The notes: generated by a model from the sequence alone, not told the origin. Shown: positions 45,208-56,454, counted from the stretch's first letter. The stretch is 64,000 nt of DNA from Micromonospora humi (GCF_900090105.1 NZ_FMDM01000011.1:62001-126000); one strand, 5' to 3'. Program-made: numbers and translations.

Positions 45208-46077
45208 GTGGCTTCCAGCAGGGACCGGCAGCGCAAACTGGCACGCGCCAAGCTCGACCGGCAGCTCGCCCGGCGGGCCGCGGCCACGAAGCGTCGCCGG
45301 CAGATCCAGGCCGGTGTGGGCGCCGCGGTGGTGCTGGCGCTGATCGTGGCCGGCTCGGCCTGGGCGCTCGGCGCGTTCGACTCGGAGCCGAAGAAGCAGG
45401 CCGCCGAGGACACCTGCCTCTGGACGCCGCAGGACGGCGCCGCGAACACCAACCTCAAGGACGTCGGCACCCCGGCCACCAAGGACCTGCCCACCTCGGG
45501 CACCCGACCGATGACGGTCACCACCAACCAGGGCGGGCCGATCACCGTCGACCTGGACCTGAGCGCCGCCCCCTGCGGCGGCGCGAGCCTCGCCCACCTG
45601 GCGAGCCGGTCGTTCTACGACGGCACCAAGTGCCACGAGATCACCACCGAGGGCGCGCTGCGTTGCGGCGACCCGAGCGGCACCGGCGTCGGCGGCCCGA
45701 CCTACTCGTTCTACGACGAGAACGTGCCCGACGCGACCGAGCCCAGCCCGTCGGCCTCGCCGGCCCCGGGGCAGCCGCCGGCGTACCCGAAGGGCACGGT
45801 CGCCATGATCGGCAATCCGCCCGGCAGCAACGGCAGCCAGTTCCTGATCTTCTTCAAGGACTTCAACCCGGCCAAGCCGGCCTACAGCGTGGTCGGCAAG
45901 GTCACCGGCGGGCTGGACGTGGTGGAGAAGATCGGCGCCCTGCCGACCGTGGACAACGGCGGCGGCGTCAAGGTCAAGCCGAAGACGGATGTGGTGATCC
46001 AGAGCCTGACCGTCGGCGAGCCGAAGGCCGCCGCGGGCGCGACCAGCGCGCCGGCGAGCAGCCCCAGCGCCGGTTGA
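45208..46077 (+). CDS. membrane-anchored cyclophilin-like protein with altered active site
   Basis: It is 289 residues from the GTG at 45208 (GAGGAAGAGGAG upstream). Basic N-terminus with SSRDRQRKLARAKL, membrane helix 36-56, then an extracytoplasmic cyclophilin domain from about 100. Peptidyl-prolyl isomerases need an Arg in the FHRV segment and a Gln in QGGDP. Here the segment reads KCHEITTEGALRCGDP, with Glu144 for Arg and Arg152 for Gln, so isomerase activity is doubtful. GSNGSQFLIFFKD is conserved. It has a Pro/Ser insertion and a Ser/Ala-rich C-terminus. Tandem paralogue of the next gene. Confidence 0.9.
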   Translation: MASSRDRQRKLARAKLDRQLARRAAATKRRRQIQAGVGAAVVLALIVAGSAWALGAFDSEPKKQAAEDTCLWTPQDGAANTNLKDVGTPATKDLPTSGTRPMTVTTNQGGPITVDLDLSAAPCGGASLAHLASRSFYDGTKCHEITTEGALRCGDPSGTGVGGPTYSFYDENVPDATEPSPSASPAPGQPPAYPKGTVAMIGNPPGSNGSQFLIFFKDFNPAKPAYSVVGKVTGGLDVVEKIGALPTVDNGGGVKVKPKTDVVIQSLTVGEPKAAAGATSAPASSPSAG

Positions 46078-46139
46078 TCCACCGTTGACTCGGCGGCGCG
46101 CGGCGCCGCCCCCCGATAAGCAGCAGGTGAGGAGTGAGC

Positions 46140-46976
46140 GTGACGTCCACGAGAGACCGCCAGCGGGCGGCGGCGCGGGCCCGGCTCGAGCGGGAGATGG
46201 CCGAGCGGTCCGGCAGGGCCCGCAAGCGCCGGCAGACGCAGGCGATCGTCGGTGCCGCGGCCGTGCTGGTGCTCGTCGTGGCCGGCACCGTCTGGCTCGC
46301 CACGTCGCTCGGCGACGACGACGACCAGAAGCAGACCGGCACCGCCGCCGGGAACGCCCAGTGCGCCTACACCGAGGTGCCCAAGGAGGGCCGCCCGGCG
46401 CAGATCAAGGACGTCGGGCTGCCGCCGACGCAGCAGGCGAACAAGGGCAGCCAGACGATGACGATCGACACCAACCTGGGCCCCATCACCGCCAAGCTCG
46501 ACCGGGCCGCGGTGCCCTGCACCGCCGGCAGCTTCACCCACCTGGCCAGCAAGGGCTTCTTCGACAACACCAAGTGCCACCGACTGGTCACCGAGGGCAT
46601 CAAGGTGCTGCAGTGCGGCGACCCGAGCGCCACCGGCAAGGGCTGGCGGGACACCGACGGCACGGGCGGGCCGAGCTACAACCTGGCCGAGGAGAACCTG
46701 CCGACCAACAAGCGGCCGCCGTACCCGGAGGGCGTCATCGCGATGGCCAACTCCGGCCAGCCCGGCAGCACCGGCAGCCAGTTCTTCATCGTGTACGGCG
46801 ACTCCCAGCTCGACCCGAACTACACCGTGCTGGGCACCATCACCGGCGGCATGGACGTGGTGAAGCAGGTCGCCGCGGCCGGTGACGACGGCGCCTTCGC
46901 GAAGCAGGCCGGCGGCGGTCACCCGAAGAAGGAGATCGTCATGACCAAGGTGACGATGAGCGACATCCAGGGCTGA
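46140..46976 (+). CDS. membrane-anchored peptidyl-prolyl cis-trans isomerase (cyclophilin)
   Basis: It is 278 residues. GTG at 46140 is chosen because GAGGAG ends six bases before it; another GTG lies two codons earlier. Membrane helix 36-57 after a basic N-terminus (STRDRQRAAARARL), then a cyclophilin domain exposed outside. The catalytic set is kept: TKCHRLVTEGIKVLQCGDP with Arg148 and Gln158, and STGSQFFIVYGD. Probably helps fold exported proteins. 62 bases after its paralogue, from which it likely arose by duplication; ends in a strong terminator. Confidence 0.93.
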   Translation: MTSTRDRQRAAARARLEREMAERSGRARKRRQTQAIVGAAAVLVLVVAGTVWLATSLGDDDDQKQTGTAAGNAQCAYTEVPKEGRPAQIKDVGLPPTQQANKGSQTMTIDTNLGPITAKLDRAAVPCTAGSFTHLASKGFFDNTKCHRLVTEGIKVLQCGDPSATGKGWRDTDGTGGPSYNLAEENLPTNKRPPYPEGVIAMANSGQPGSTGSQFFIVYGDSQLDPNYTVLGTITGGMDVVKQVAAAGDDGAFAKQAGGGHPKKEIVMTKVTMSDIQG

Positions 46977-46987
46977 CCCGATTCACT

Positions 46988-47024
46988 GAGAAACGCCCGC
47001 CGGATCAACCGGCGGGCGTTTCTC
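46988..47024. terminator. bidirectional terminator between the cyclophilin and rel genes
   Basis: Perfect 16-base stem GAGAAACGCCCGCCGG and complement, five-base loop ATCAA, with a T-rich flank (GTTTCTC) on the plus side and the equivalent on the minus side. It lies 11 bases after the cyclophilin stop and eight bases after the convergent rel stop. Confidence 0.9.
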
Positions 47025-47032
47025 GTGTGCGC

Positions 47033-49498
<2,466 letters not shown>

Positions 49499-49731
49499 CG
49501 GCCTCCTCACCGTTCGCCGGGATGCGCCGGCCGTCCGGCCGACGTCTGGTCCAACCGACCCGGGGGCCGGTGTTGTTCCGCGCCGGTCACCGGGGCTGCG
49601 CCCCCGGCGGCCTCCGCCGCCGGTGGACGGTCGCCCGCCGGGTCAGGCAAAGGGCAATGCTACCCGCCCGGAGGGTACGCCACCGCTCCGCCGGACGGTC
49701 GGTGCCGGCGGGCCGGACCGACGGACGGGGC

Positions 49732-50310
49732 TCAAACGGTCAACAGGGCATGGACCGGGCGCGGCGCGAGGCGCTCACGCCCCTTGAGGAAGCCCAGCTC
49801 CAGCAGGACGGTGAACCCGGAGACCGTGCCGCCGGCCCGCTCCACCAGGTCGAGCGTGGCCTCGGCCGTGCCACCCGTGGCGAGCACGTCGTCGAGCACC
49901 AGCACCCGGTGGCCGGCGGTGAACGCGTCCTGGTGCACCTCCAGCGTCGCCTCGCCGTACTCCAGGGCGTAGGAGGCCGAGTGGGTCGCGCGGGGCAGCT
50001 TGCCGGCCTTGCGCACCGGCACCACCCCGACGCCGGTGGCGTAGGCCACCGCCGCCGCGAGCACGAACCCGCGCGCCTCGATGCCGGCGACCACGTCGAA
50101 GGACTCCGGCCCGTGGAACGCGATGATCCCGTCGATCACCTCGCGGAACGCGACGCCGTCGGCGAAGAGCGGCATCAGGTCCTTGAACAGGACCCCCGGC
50201 TTGGGGAAGTCCGGCACGTCCAGGATCCGGCTGGCGACCAGCTGGGCGGCCTCCGGGCCGCTGTCTCCCCGTACGCCGGTGGTGTGGGTCTCCGTCATGG
50301 TGCGTCCCAT
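49732..50310 (-). CDS. apt: adenine phosphoribosyltransferase
   Basis: Salvages adenine to AMP with PRPP. It is 192 residues from the ATG at 50308-50310 (a second ATG at 50296-50298 is possible). The fold signature is VLVLDDVLATGGTAEATLDL, with DFPKPGVLFKDLMPLFAD and GIEARGFVLAAAVA upstream. Between secF and rel, the usual actinobacterial order secD-secF-apt-rel. A hairpin just upstream may isolate it from secF transcription. Confidence 0.96.
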   Translation of the reverse strand: MGRTMTETHTTGVRGDSGPEAAQLVASRILDVPDFPKPGVLFKDLMPLFADGVAFREVIDGIIAFHGPESFDVVAGIEARGFVLAAAVAYATGVGVVPVRKAGKLPRATHSASYALEYGEATLEVHQDAFTAGHRVLVLDDVLATGGTAEATLDLVERAGGTVSGFTVLLELGFLKGRERLAPRPVHALLTV

Positions 50311-50326
50311 GTCCTCTCGAAACGAC

Positions 50327-50370
50327 GACGGCGTCCGTCACGCCGTGGCAACAGCATGACGGACGCCGTC
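50327..50370 (-). terminator. hairpin between secF and apt
   Basis: Perfect 14-base arms GACGGCGTCCGTCA (50327-50340) and TGACGGACGCCGTC (50357-50370), 16-base loop. It starts 25 bases after the secF stop and ends 17 bases before the apt start, leaving little room for a separate apt promoter, so it may only partly terminate. Confidence 0.65.
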
Positions 50371-50395
50371 GGGTCGATTCCGTCCGGGCCGGTGG

Positions 50396-51583
50396 TCAGC
50401 GGCGCTTCGCGCCGCCCGGCCGGTTGCCCCCGCCACCACCGGGGCGACCGCCCCGGGCGCCGCTGGGACGCTTGCCGGTCGGCCGGGCGCCGACCTTCGG
50501 GGCGACGCCGGCGAGCGCCGCGTCCGGGTCGACCGGCTGGTCGCCGGTCGGCGCGGGCCGCGGGGCGCCCTTCGGGGTGACCTCACCGCGGGCGACGGCC
50601 GCCCGGCGGGAGAGCACCCGCTTGTTGTGCGCGCTGATCCGCGGGTCCTGGTTCTTCAGCAGCACCAGCAGCGGGGTGGCCAGCAGGATCGAGGTCAGGA
50701 ACGCGACCGCCATGCCGACGAAGAGCACCAGGCCGAGGTCCTTCAGGGTGCCCGCGCCGAGCAGCCCGGCGCCGATGAAGAGCAGGCCGCCGACCGGGAG
50801 CAGCGCCACCACGGAGGTGTTCAACGAACGCATGAGGCTCTGATTGAGGGCCAGGTTGGACGCCTCGCCGTAGGTCAGGTTGTTGTTCGCGGTGATGCCG
50901 CGCGTGTTCTCCTGCACCTTGTCGAAGACCACCACCACGTCGTAGAGCGCGAAGCCCAGGATGGTGAGGAAGCCGATGATCGTCGACGGGGTGACCTCGA
51001 AGCCGACGAGCGAGTAGATGCCGGAGGTGAGGACCAGGTTGGTGAGCAGCGAGACGATCGCGGCGACCGCCATCCGCCACTCGAAGCGCAGCACCAGGTA
51101 GATCGACACCACGGCGAGGAAGATCAGCAGGCCGAGGAACGCCCGGGAGGTGACCTGGCTGCCCCACGCCTCGGAGACCTGGCTGCCGCTGATCTGGTCG
51201 GCCTGGATGCCGAACTCCTGCGCCATCGCGGTCTTGGCCGCGTTGGCCTGCTCCTGGCTCAGCTGCCCGGTGCGCATCTCGTAGGTCTCGCCGCCGGCCC
51301 CGCCGACCTTCTGCGCGGTGACCACCTCGACGCCGGGCGCCTCCTTGGCGAGCGCGTCGTCGACGACCGTCTCGGCCCGGTCCAGCGTGCCGACGCTGGC
51401 CGGCACCTGGAACGAGTTGCCGCCGGCGAACTCGATGCCGAGCTTGAAGCCGTTGAACGCGAAGCTCAGCACCGCGATCAGCACCAGCGCGCCGGCGACG
51501 CCGAACCACAGCTTGCGCTTGCCGACGATGTTGAGATCGGCCTCGCCACGGTAGAGCCGGGCGGCCAGACCACTCTTAGCCAT
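50396..51583 (-). CDS. secF: protein translocase subunit SecF
   Basis: With SecD and YajC uses the proton gradient to drive late steps of protein export through SecYEG. It is 395 residues with six membrane helices. KLGIEFAGGNSFQVP after helix 1 and GFALYDVVVVFDKVQENTR near residue 240 are family hallmarks. The C-terminal tail is basic and Pro/Gly-rich. It starts one base after the secD stop. Confidence 0.97.
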   Translation of the reverse strand: MAKSGLAARLYRGEADLNIVGKRKLWFGVAGALVLIAVLSFAFNGFKLGIEFAGGNSFQVPASVGTLDRAETVVDDALAKEAPGVEVVTAQKVGGAGGETYEMRTGQLSQEQANAAKTAMAQEFGIQADQISGSQVSEAWGSQVTSRAFLGLLIFLAVVSIYLVLRFEWRMAVAAIVSLLTNLVLTSGIYSLVGFEVTPSTIIGFLTILGFALYDVVVVFDKVQENTRGITANNNLTYGEASNLALNQSLMRSLNTSVVALLPVGGLLFIGAGLLGAGTLKDLGLVLFVGMAVAFLTSILLATPLLVLLKNQDPRISAHNKRVLSRRAAVARGEVTPKGAPRPAPTGDQPVDPDAALAGVAPKVGARPTGKRPSGARGGRPGGGGGNRPGGAKRR

Positions 51584-51584
51584 C

Positions 51585-53516
51585 TCAGGCCTCCTTGACG
51601 CGCGGGTTGCGGGCGGTGCCCGACTCGGCCGACCGGGCCGGCAGCGCCCGGCCCAGACCGCTGACCCGCGGGGACAGGAACGCCCGGGTACGGGCGAACA
51701 TCGTCATGATCGGGTGGCGGAAGAGGAACACGACAACCAGGTCCAGCACGGTCGCCAGGCCGAGCGCGAAGGCGAAGCCCTTCACCGCGCCGACCGACAC
51801 GATGTAGAGCACCACGGCCGACATCAGCGTGATGGCGTTCGCCGAGATGATCGTCCGGCGGGCCCGGATCCAGGCCCGCGGCACCGCGCTGCGCGGGCTG
51901 CGACCCTCGCGGATCTCGTCCTTGAGCCGTTCGAAGTAGATGACGAACGAGTCCGCCGCCACACCGAGCGAGACGATCATCCCGGCGATGCCGGCGAGGG
52001 TGAGCGTGAAGCCGATCGACCGGCCGAGCACCACCAGTGCGCCGAAGACCAGCAGCGCGGAGAGCACCAGGCTGAGGAAGATGACCGAGCCGAGCAGCCG
52101 GTAGTAGAAGAACGAGTAGATGATGACCAGCAGCATGCCGATGCCGGCCGCGAGCAGACCCGCCTTGAGGTGGCTGTCGCCCAGCGTCGCGGTGACGTTC
52201 TGGCTCTCCTGCGGCTCGAACGTCACCGGCAGCGCGCCGTAGCGGAGCTGGCTGGCGAGCGCGTTCGCCGACTTGTTGTCGAAGCTGCCGGTGATCTGCG
52301 AGTCACCGGTCAGCACGCCCTGGATCTCCGGCGAGGAGACGATCTTGTTGTCCAGCACCACGGCGACCCGGCACTTGCCGTCCTGCCCGAGCGCGGTCTG
52401 GTCGCAGGCCTGACCCTCGTTGTTGAACGACTCGCGGGTCAGCGCGGTCCACTTCTCCTGGCCGCCGCCGGTGAAGTTGAGGCTCACCACCCAGGAACTG
52501 GTCTGGTCGAGCTGGGCGGAGGCGTTCTTGACGTCGGTGCCCTCGACCTTGGCCACGTCGAGCAGGTTCTTCGCGCCGGCCTCGCAGGCCACCGCCTTCT
52601 GCTTCGGGTCCTTGATCGAGCCGGCCGGCCGCTTGTCGAGCTGGGCGCAGGTGATGGTCGGGACGTTGAACTGCATCTCGGGCGTCAGCACCGCGATCTC
52701 CTGCGGGGAGAGCGTGCCGAACGGCTTGAGCTTGTCGGCCAGCGACGGGTCGGCGGTGAGGTCCGCCGGGGCCTGCAGGCCGGAGGCGGCGGCCCAGGCG
52801 GCCGCGCCCACCTTCTGCTGCACGGCCTGGCGCTGCTGCTCGATGCTCTGCGGCACCGGCTCGGCGCTGGCGCTCGGACTCGGCGCGGCGGCGCTCGGCG
52901 AGGCCGACGGGGTCGGCGTGGCGCTGGCGCTCGGCGCCGGGGCCATCCCACCCTGCCCGCCGGCGCTCGGCGACGCGGTGACCTTGGCGCTCGCGCTGGC
53001 CTTCGGCGACGCGCTGCCGGACGGCTTCGGCGAGGCGCTGCCCGACGGCTTGACGCTGCCCGGCGGCGCGGCGGAGACGCTGGGGCTCGGCGCCGGCGCG
53101 GCGGCGGCGCCGCTGCCGTCGGCGGCCTTGAGCACCTTGCGGAAGCGCAGCTCGGCAGCCTCGCCGACGTCGGTCAGGTCGCGGTTCTGGCCGGGCAGGG
53201 AGATGACGATGTTGCGGTTGCCCTCGGTGACCACCTCCGCCTCGGCCACACCGTAGGCGTTGACCCGGCTCTCGATGATCTGCCGCGCCTCTTCGAGGTT
53301 CTCGGCGGTCGGCGGCTTGCCGTCCACCGTGTTGGTGGCCTCGAGCGTCATCCGGGTGCCGCCGATGAGGTCCAGGCCGAGCCGGGGCTCCAGCCGGTCC
53401 TTCCAGCCACCGCTGGCGCCGCCCGAGAAGAACACCAAAAGATAGAGGACGACGAAGATGAACCCGAGCACGGCGAGCTGCCGTCCGGGGCGCATCTGTC
53501 CCTGAGGTGGTGCCAC
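51585..53516 (-). CDS. secD: protein translocase subunit SecD with low-complexity insertion
   Basis: Partner of SecF. It is 643 residues from the GTG at 53514-53516. One N-terminal helix (LAVLGFIFVVLYLLVFF), LGLDLIGGTRMTLEAT, a large extracytoplasmic region, then five helices with LGVAADSFVIYFERLKDEIR. Residues about 132-220 are an unusual Ala/Ser/Pro-rich insertion within the outer P1 domain, making the protein longer than most SecD proteins. The frame remains open upstream of the chosen GTG, but that sequence is not conserved. Confidence 0.96.
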   Translation of the reverse strand: MAPPQGQMRPGRQLAVLGFIFVVLYLLVFFSGGASGGWKDRLEPRLGLDLIGGTRMTLEATNTVDGKPPTAENLEEARQIIESRVNAYGVAEAEVVTEGNRNIVISLPGQNRDLTDVGEAAELRFRKVLKAADGSGAAAAPAPSPSVSAAPPGSVKPSGSASPKPSGSASPKASASAKVTASPSAGGQGGMAPAPSASATPTPSASPSAAAPSPSASAEPVPQSIEQQRQAVQQKVGAAAWAAASGLQAPADLTADPSLADKLKPFGTLSPQEIAVLTPEMQFNVPTITCAQLDKRPAGSIKDPKQKAVACEAGAKNLLDVAKVEGTDVKNASAQLDQTSSWVVSLNFTGGGQEKWTALTRESFNNEGQACDQTALGQDGKCRVAVVLDNKIVSSPEIQGVLTGDSQITGSFDNKSANALASQLRYGALPVTFEPQESQNVTATLGDSHLKAGLLAAGIGMLLVIIYSFFYYRLLGSVIFLSLVLSALLVFGALVVLGRSIGFTLTLAGIAGMIVSLGVAADSFVIYFERLKDEIREGRSPRSAVPRAWIRARRTIISANAITLMSAVVLYIVSVGAVKGFAFALGLATVLDLVVVFLFRHPIMTMFARTRAFLSPRVSGLGRALPARSAESGTARNPRVKEA

Positions 53517-53697
53517 GGCTGTCCTGTCTCCCTGTACGGTCGCGCCGCTTCCACGGCGGCGACAACTGTCGGGCCGGGGGTGTCCGCCCGACTGCTCCGG
53601 CTTGGCCGACCCGGTCACCGGCACGCCGACCCGGACGCGGCGCGGGGGCGCCGCGCGGGCCTGGCCGCGCGCCGGCGTCGGACGCCGACCCAACTAT

Positions 53698-53740
53698 CCA
53701 CTTGTGGGGGTGTTTCCGCTGCCCCCTCGGGGGCAAGTGG
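53698..53740 (-). promoter_or_regulatory. hairpin directly after yajC, upstream of secD
   Basis: Outer arms CCACTTG / CAAGTGG (53698-53704 and 53734-53740) enclose complementary runs of five or more G and C. It abuts the yajC stop codon, with 181 bases left before the secD start. It may be a terminator or attenuator that lowers secD relative to yajC. Confidence 0.5.
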
Positions 53741-54085
53741 TCACTCCTTGACCGACTCGGCTTCCTCGCTGATGGTCTCCGCCTCGGGCGCCTCGGCCCG
53801 CTTGACCACCCGGGCCACGGCGGGGCGCGCGTACCGGGTCTGCACACCCGGCGCCACCTCGAGCAGGACCGTGTCGTCCTCGACCACGGTGACCGTGCCG
53901 TGCAGGCCGCCGATGGTGACCACCTCGTCGCCTGGGGCGAGGGCGGACTGCATCTGCTCCGCCTCGCGACGGCGCTTCTGCTGCGGACGGATCATCATGA
54001 AGTACATGACGACGAAGAGCAGAGCGATCATGAGGATCGGCGTCAGACCGCCGGCTCCCCCGCCACTCGCTGCTGCGTAAAGCAC
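53741..54085 (-). CDS. yajC: preprotein translocase subunit YajC
   Basis: It is 114 residues: one membrane helix (LTPILMIALLFVVMYFMMI), the family motif RPQQKRRREAEQMQSALAPG, then a small SH3-like segment with GDEVVTIGGLHGTV. Acidic C-terminus. Located between ruvB and secD, the standard actinobacterial place. Confidence 0.95.
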   Translation of the reverse strand: MLYAAASGGGAGGLTPILMIALLFVVMYFMMIRPQQKRRREAEQMQSALAPGDEVVTIGGLHGTVTVVEDDTVLLEVAPGVQTRYARPAVARVVKRAEAPEAETISEEAESVKE

Positions 54086-54223
54086 GGTGTCGACCTTCCG
54101 GTTGGCCTCCGCCGGCCCCGGGGGGCGCCGCAGCGGAAGCGGATTCTCACGTCCTGTACAGACCGCGGCGAAGTCTAGTCCCTGCTCCTGGGAAGACCGA
54201 ATGCGGCACAGATCACGAACGGA

Positions 54224-55288
54224 TCACGGCCGATCGGTCTGCGTCGAGAACAGATCGGGCCCCGGAGGGGCATCCACACCAAATGTACCATTCGGGGGAT
54301 TGCGGCCCAGATGGTGCCAGGCGGCCTCGGTGGCCACCCGCCCCCGGGGCGTCCGCGCGAGCAGCCCGGCCCGGACCAGGAACGGCTCGCAGACCTCCTC
54401 GACCGTGTCCGGCTGCTCCCCCACCGCCACCGCCAGGGTGGAGACCCCGACCGGACCGCCCCGGAACGAGTCGACGAGCGCCTTGAGCACCGCCCGGTCG
54501 AGCCGGTCCAGGCCCAGCGCGTCCACGTCGTAGACCGTGAGCGCGGCCCGCGCCGTCTCCAGGTTGACCTCACCGTCGGCGCGCACCTCGGCGTAGTCGC
54601 GGACCCGGCGCAGCAGCCGGTTGGCGATCCGGGGCGTGCCCCGGGAACGGCCGGCGACCTCCGCCGCGCCCTCCGGCGTGATCGGCACGCCGAGGATCCG
54701 GGCGGAGCGGTGCAGCAGCGTCTCCAGGTCGGCCGGGGAGTAGAAGTCGAGGTGCGCGACGAAACCGAACCGGTCGCGCATCGGCCCGGTCAGCAGGCCG
54801 GACCGGGTGGTGGCGCCGACGAGCGTGAACGGCTCCACGTCGAGCGGGATGGCGGTCGCGCCCGGGCCCTTGCCCACCACCACGTCCACCCGGAAGTCCT
54901 CCATCGCGCTGTAGAGCAGCTCCTCGGCCGGCTTGGCGATCCGGTGGATCTCGTCGATGAAGAGCACGTCGCCCTCGGCCAGGCTGGTCAGGATCGCGGC
55001 CAGGTCGCCGGAGCGCTCGATCGCCGGCCCACTGGTCACCCGGATCCCGGTGCCCAGCTCCGCGGCCACGATGTTGGCCAAGGTCGTCTTCCCGAGGCCG
55101 GGCGGCCCCGACAGGAGGATGTGGTCCGGCGGGGAGCCACGCCGCATCGCGCCCTGCAACAGCAGGTCGAGCTGGTCGCGGACCCGGTGCTGGGCGATGA
55201 ACTCACCGAGCCGCTTCGGCCGGACGCTGGCCTCCGCGTCCAGCTCGGCGTCGCTGACGTACGCCGAGACCAGGTTGTCGTTGCTCAT
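54224..55288 (-). CDS. ruvB: Holliday junction branch migration helicase RuvB
   Basis: AAA+ motor that drives branch migration with RuvA. It is 354 residues. ASVRPKRLGEFIAQHRVRDQ, Walker A SGPPGLGKTTLANI, Walker B VLFIDEIHRI, sensor GATTRSGLLTGPMRDRFG, and the C-terminal winged helix (PYLVRAGLLARTPRGR-like FLVRAGLLARTPRGRVA). ATG overlaps the ruvA stop by four bases. The C-terminus has a short acidic extension. Confidence 0.98.
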   Translation of the reverse strand: MSNDNLVSAYVSDAELDAEASVRPKRLGEFIAQHRVRDQLDLLLQGAMRRGSPPDHILLSGPPGLGKTTLANIVAAELGTGIRVTSGPAIERSGDLAAILTSLAEGDVLFIDEIHRIAKPAEELLYSAMEDFRVDVVVGKGPGATAIPLDVEPFTLVGATTRSGLLTGPMRDRFGFVAHLDFYSPADLETLLHRSARILGVPITPEGAAEVAGRSRGTPRIANRLLRRVRDYAEVRADGEVNLETARAALTVYDVDALGLDRLDRAVLKALVDSFRGGPVGVSTLAVAVGEQPDTVEEVCEPFLVRAGLLARTPRGRVATEAAWHHLGRNPPNGTFGVDAPPGPDLFSTQTDRP

Positions 55289-55887
55289 CTGGTGCGGCCC
55301 AGGAGGCGGATCGCCTGCTTGAGCAGGACCGGCACCGGCGGGGTATCCCCGTCGACGGTCTCGGCGACCGCGACCACCGCCTGCTCCGCCTGGGCGGCCG
55401 ACCAGCCGAGCCCGACCAGGGCCTGACGCACCTGGTCCGGCCAGCCGCCCCCGGTCACCCCGCCCGCGTCGTCCGGGCCGATCGCGACCGGACCGACCCG
55501 GTCCCGCAGCTCCAGCACGAGCCGCTCGGCGCCCTTCTTGCCGATGCCCGGCACCCGGGTCAGCGCGGCGGTGTCGGCGTTGGCGATGGCCTTGCGGACG
55601 GCGTCCGGGGTGTGCACGGCGAGCACCGCCTGGGCCAGCCGGGGACCGACCCCGCTGGCGGTCTGCAGCAGCTCGAAGAGCTGCTTGGCGTCGTCGTCGG
55701 CGAAGCCGTAGAGGGTGAGCGAGTCCTCCCGGACCACCAGGCTGGTGGCGAGCCGGGCCGGCTGGCCGACCCGCAGGTCGGCGATGGTGCCGGGGGCGCA
55801 CTGCACGGCGAGGCCGATGCCGCCCACCTCCACCACGGCGTGGTCCGGACCGGTAGCGGTCACCGTGCCGCGCACACTCGCGATCAT
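55285..55887 (-). CDS. ruvA: Holliday junction DNA-binding protein RuvA
   Basis: It is 200 residues. N-terminal OB domain begins MIASVRGTVTATGPDHAVVE, with the acidic-pin region and LYGFADDDAKQLFELLQTA. Two helix-hairpin-helix motifs are in ASGVGPRLAQAVLAV and RVPGIGKKGAERLVLELRD; the C-terminal domain that contacts RuvB includes QALVGLGWSAAQAEQAVV. ATG overlaps ruvC by four bases. Confidence 0.97.
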   Translation of the reverse strand: MIASVRGTVTATGPDHAVVEVGGIGLAVQCAPGTIADLRVGQPARLATSLVVREDSLTLYGFADDDAKQLFELLQTASGVGPRLAQAVLAVHTPDAVRKAIANADTAALTRVPGIGKKGAERLVLELRDRVGPVAIGPDDAGGVTGGGWPDQVRQALVGLGWSAAQAEQAVVAVAETVDGDTPPVPVLLKQAIRLLGRTR

Positions 55888-56414
55888 CGTCGCGCCCCTC
55901 CTCGTCGAGCCTGGTCGGCCGCCGCGGCCAGCTTGGACCGGGTGCCGCCGCGCCAGACGTGGCAGATGGCCAACGCCAGCGCGTCGGCGGCGTCGGCCGG
56001 CTTCGGCGGCTCCGCCAGGCGCAGCAGCCGGGTGACCATGGTGGTCATCTGCTTCTTGTCCGCCTGGCCGGAGCCGGTCACCGCCGCCTTCACCTCGCTC
56101 GGCGTGTAGGTCGTCACCGGCAGCCCGGCGCGCGCGCCGGCCAGCACCGCCACGCCGCTGGCCTGGGCGGTGCCCATCACGGTACGCACGTTGTGCTGGC
56201 TGAACACGCGCTCCACCGCGACCGCGTCCGGCCGGTGCTCGGCGACCAGGTCGGTCAGTGAGCGGTCCAGGTGCAGCAGGCGCAGCGGCAGCTCGTCGGC
56301 GGGATCGGTGTAGACGACGTAGTAGGCGACCAGGGTGCAGGGGCGGCCCGGCACGCCCTCGACCACGCCGACCCCGCACCGGGTCAGCCCCGGGTCGACG
56401 CCCAGCACGCGCAC
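55884..56414 (-). CDS. ruvC: crossover junction endodeoxyribonuclease RuvC
   Basis: Resolves Holliday junctions. It is 176 residues from the GTG at 56412-56414 (GAGGAGG upstream). Catalytic acids: Asp7-region in VLGVDPGLTRCGVG, Glu in AVERVFSQHN, and the paired Asp in PADAADALALAICH. VKAAVTGSGQADKKQM is also conserved. First gene of ruvC-ruvA-ruvB, probably under LexA control (56439-56454). Confidence 0.97.
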   Translation of the reverse strand: MRVLGVDPGLTRCGVGVVEGVPGRPCTLVAYYVVYTDPADELPLRLLHLDRSLTDLVAEHRPDAVAVERVFSQHNVRTVMGTAQASGVAVLAGARAGLPVTTYTPSEVKAAVTGSGQADKKQMTTMVTRLLRLAEPPKPADAADALALAICHVWRGGTRSKLAAAADQARRGGARR

Positions 56415-56438
56415 GCCGCCTCCTCCCCGAGCCGCCAG

Positions 56439-56454
56439 CAGTACGTGTGTTCGA
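56439..56454 (-). promoter_or_regulatory. candidate LexA (SOS) box upstream of ruvC
   Basis: Minus strand reads TCGAACACACGTACTG. The first half matches the actinobacterial SOS consensus TCGAAC perfectly, the second half (GTTCGA) in about half of its bases, with the correct four-base spacing. It lies 25 bases before the ruvC start. ruvCAB is LexA-regulated in mycobacteria. Confidence 0.45.
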
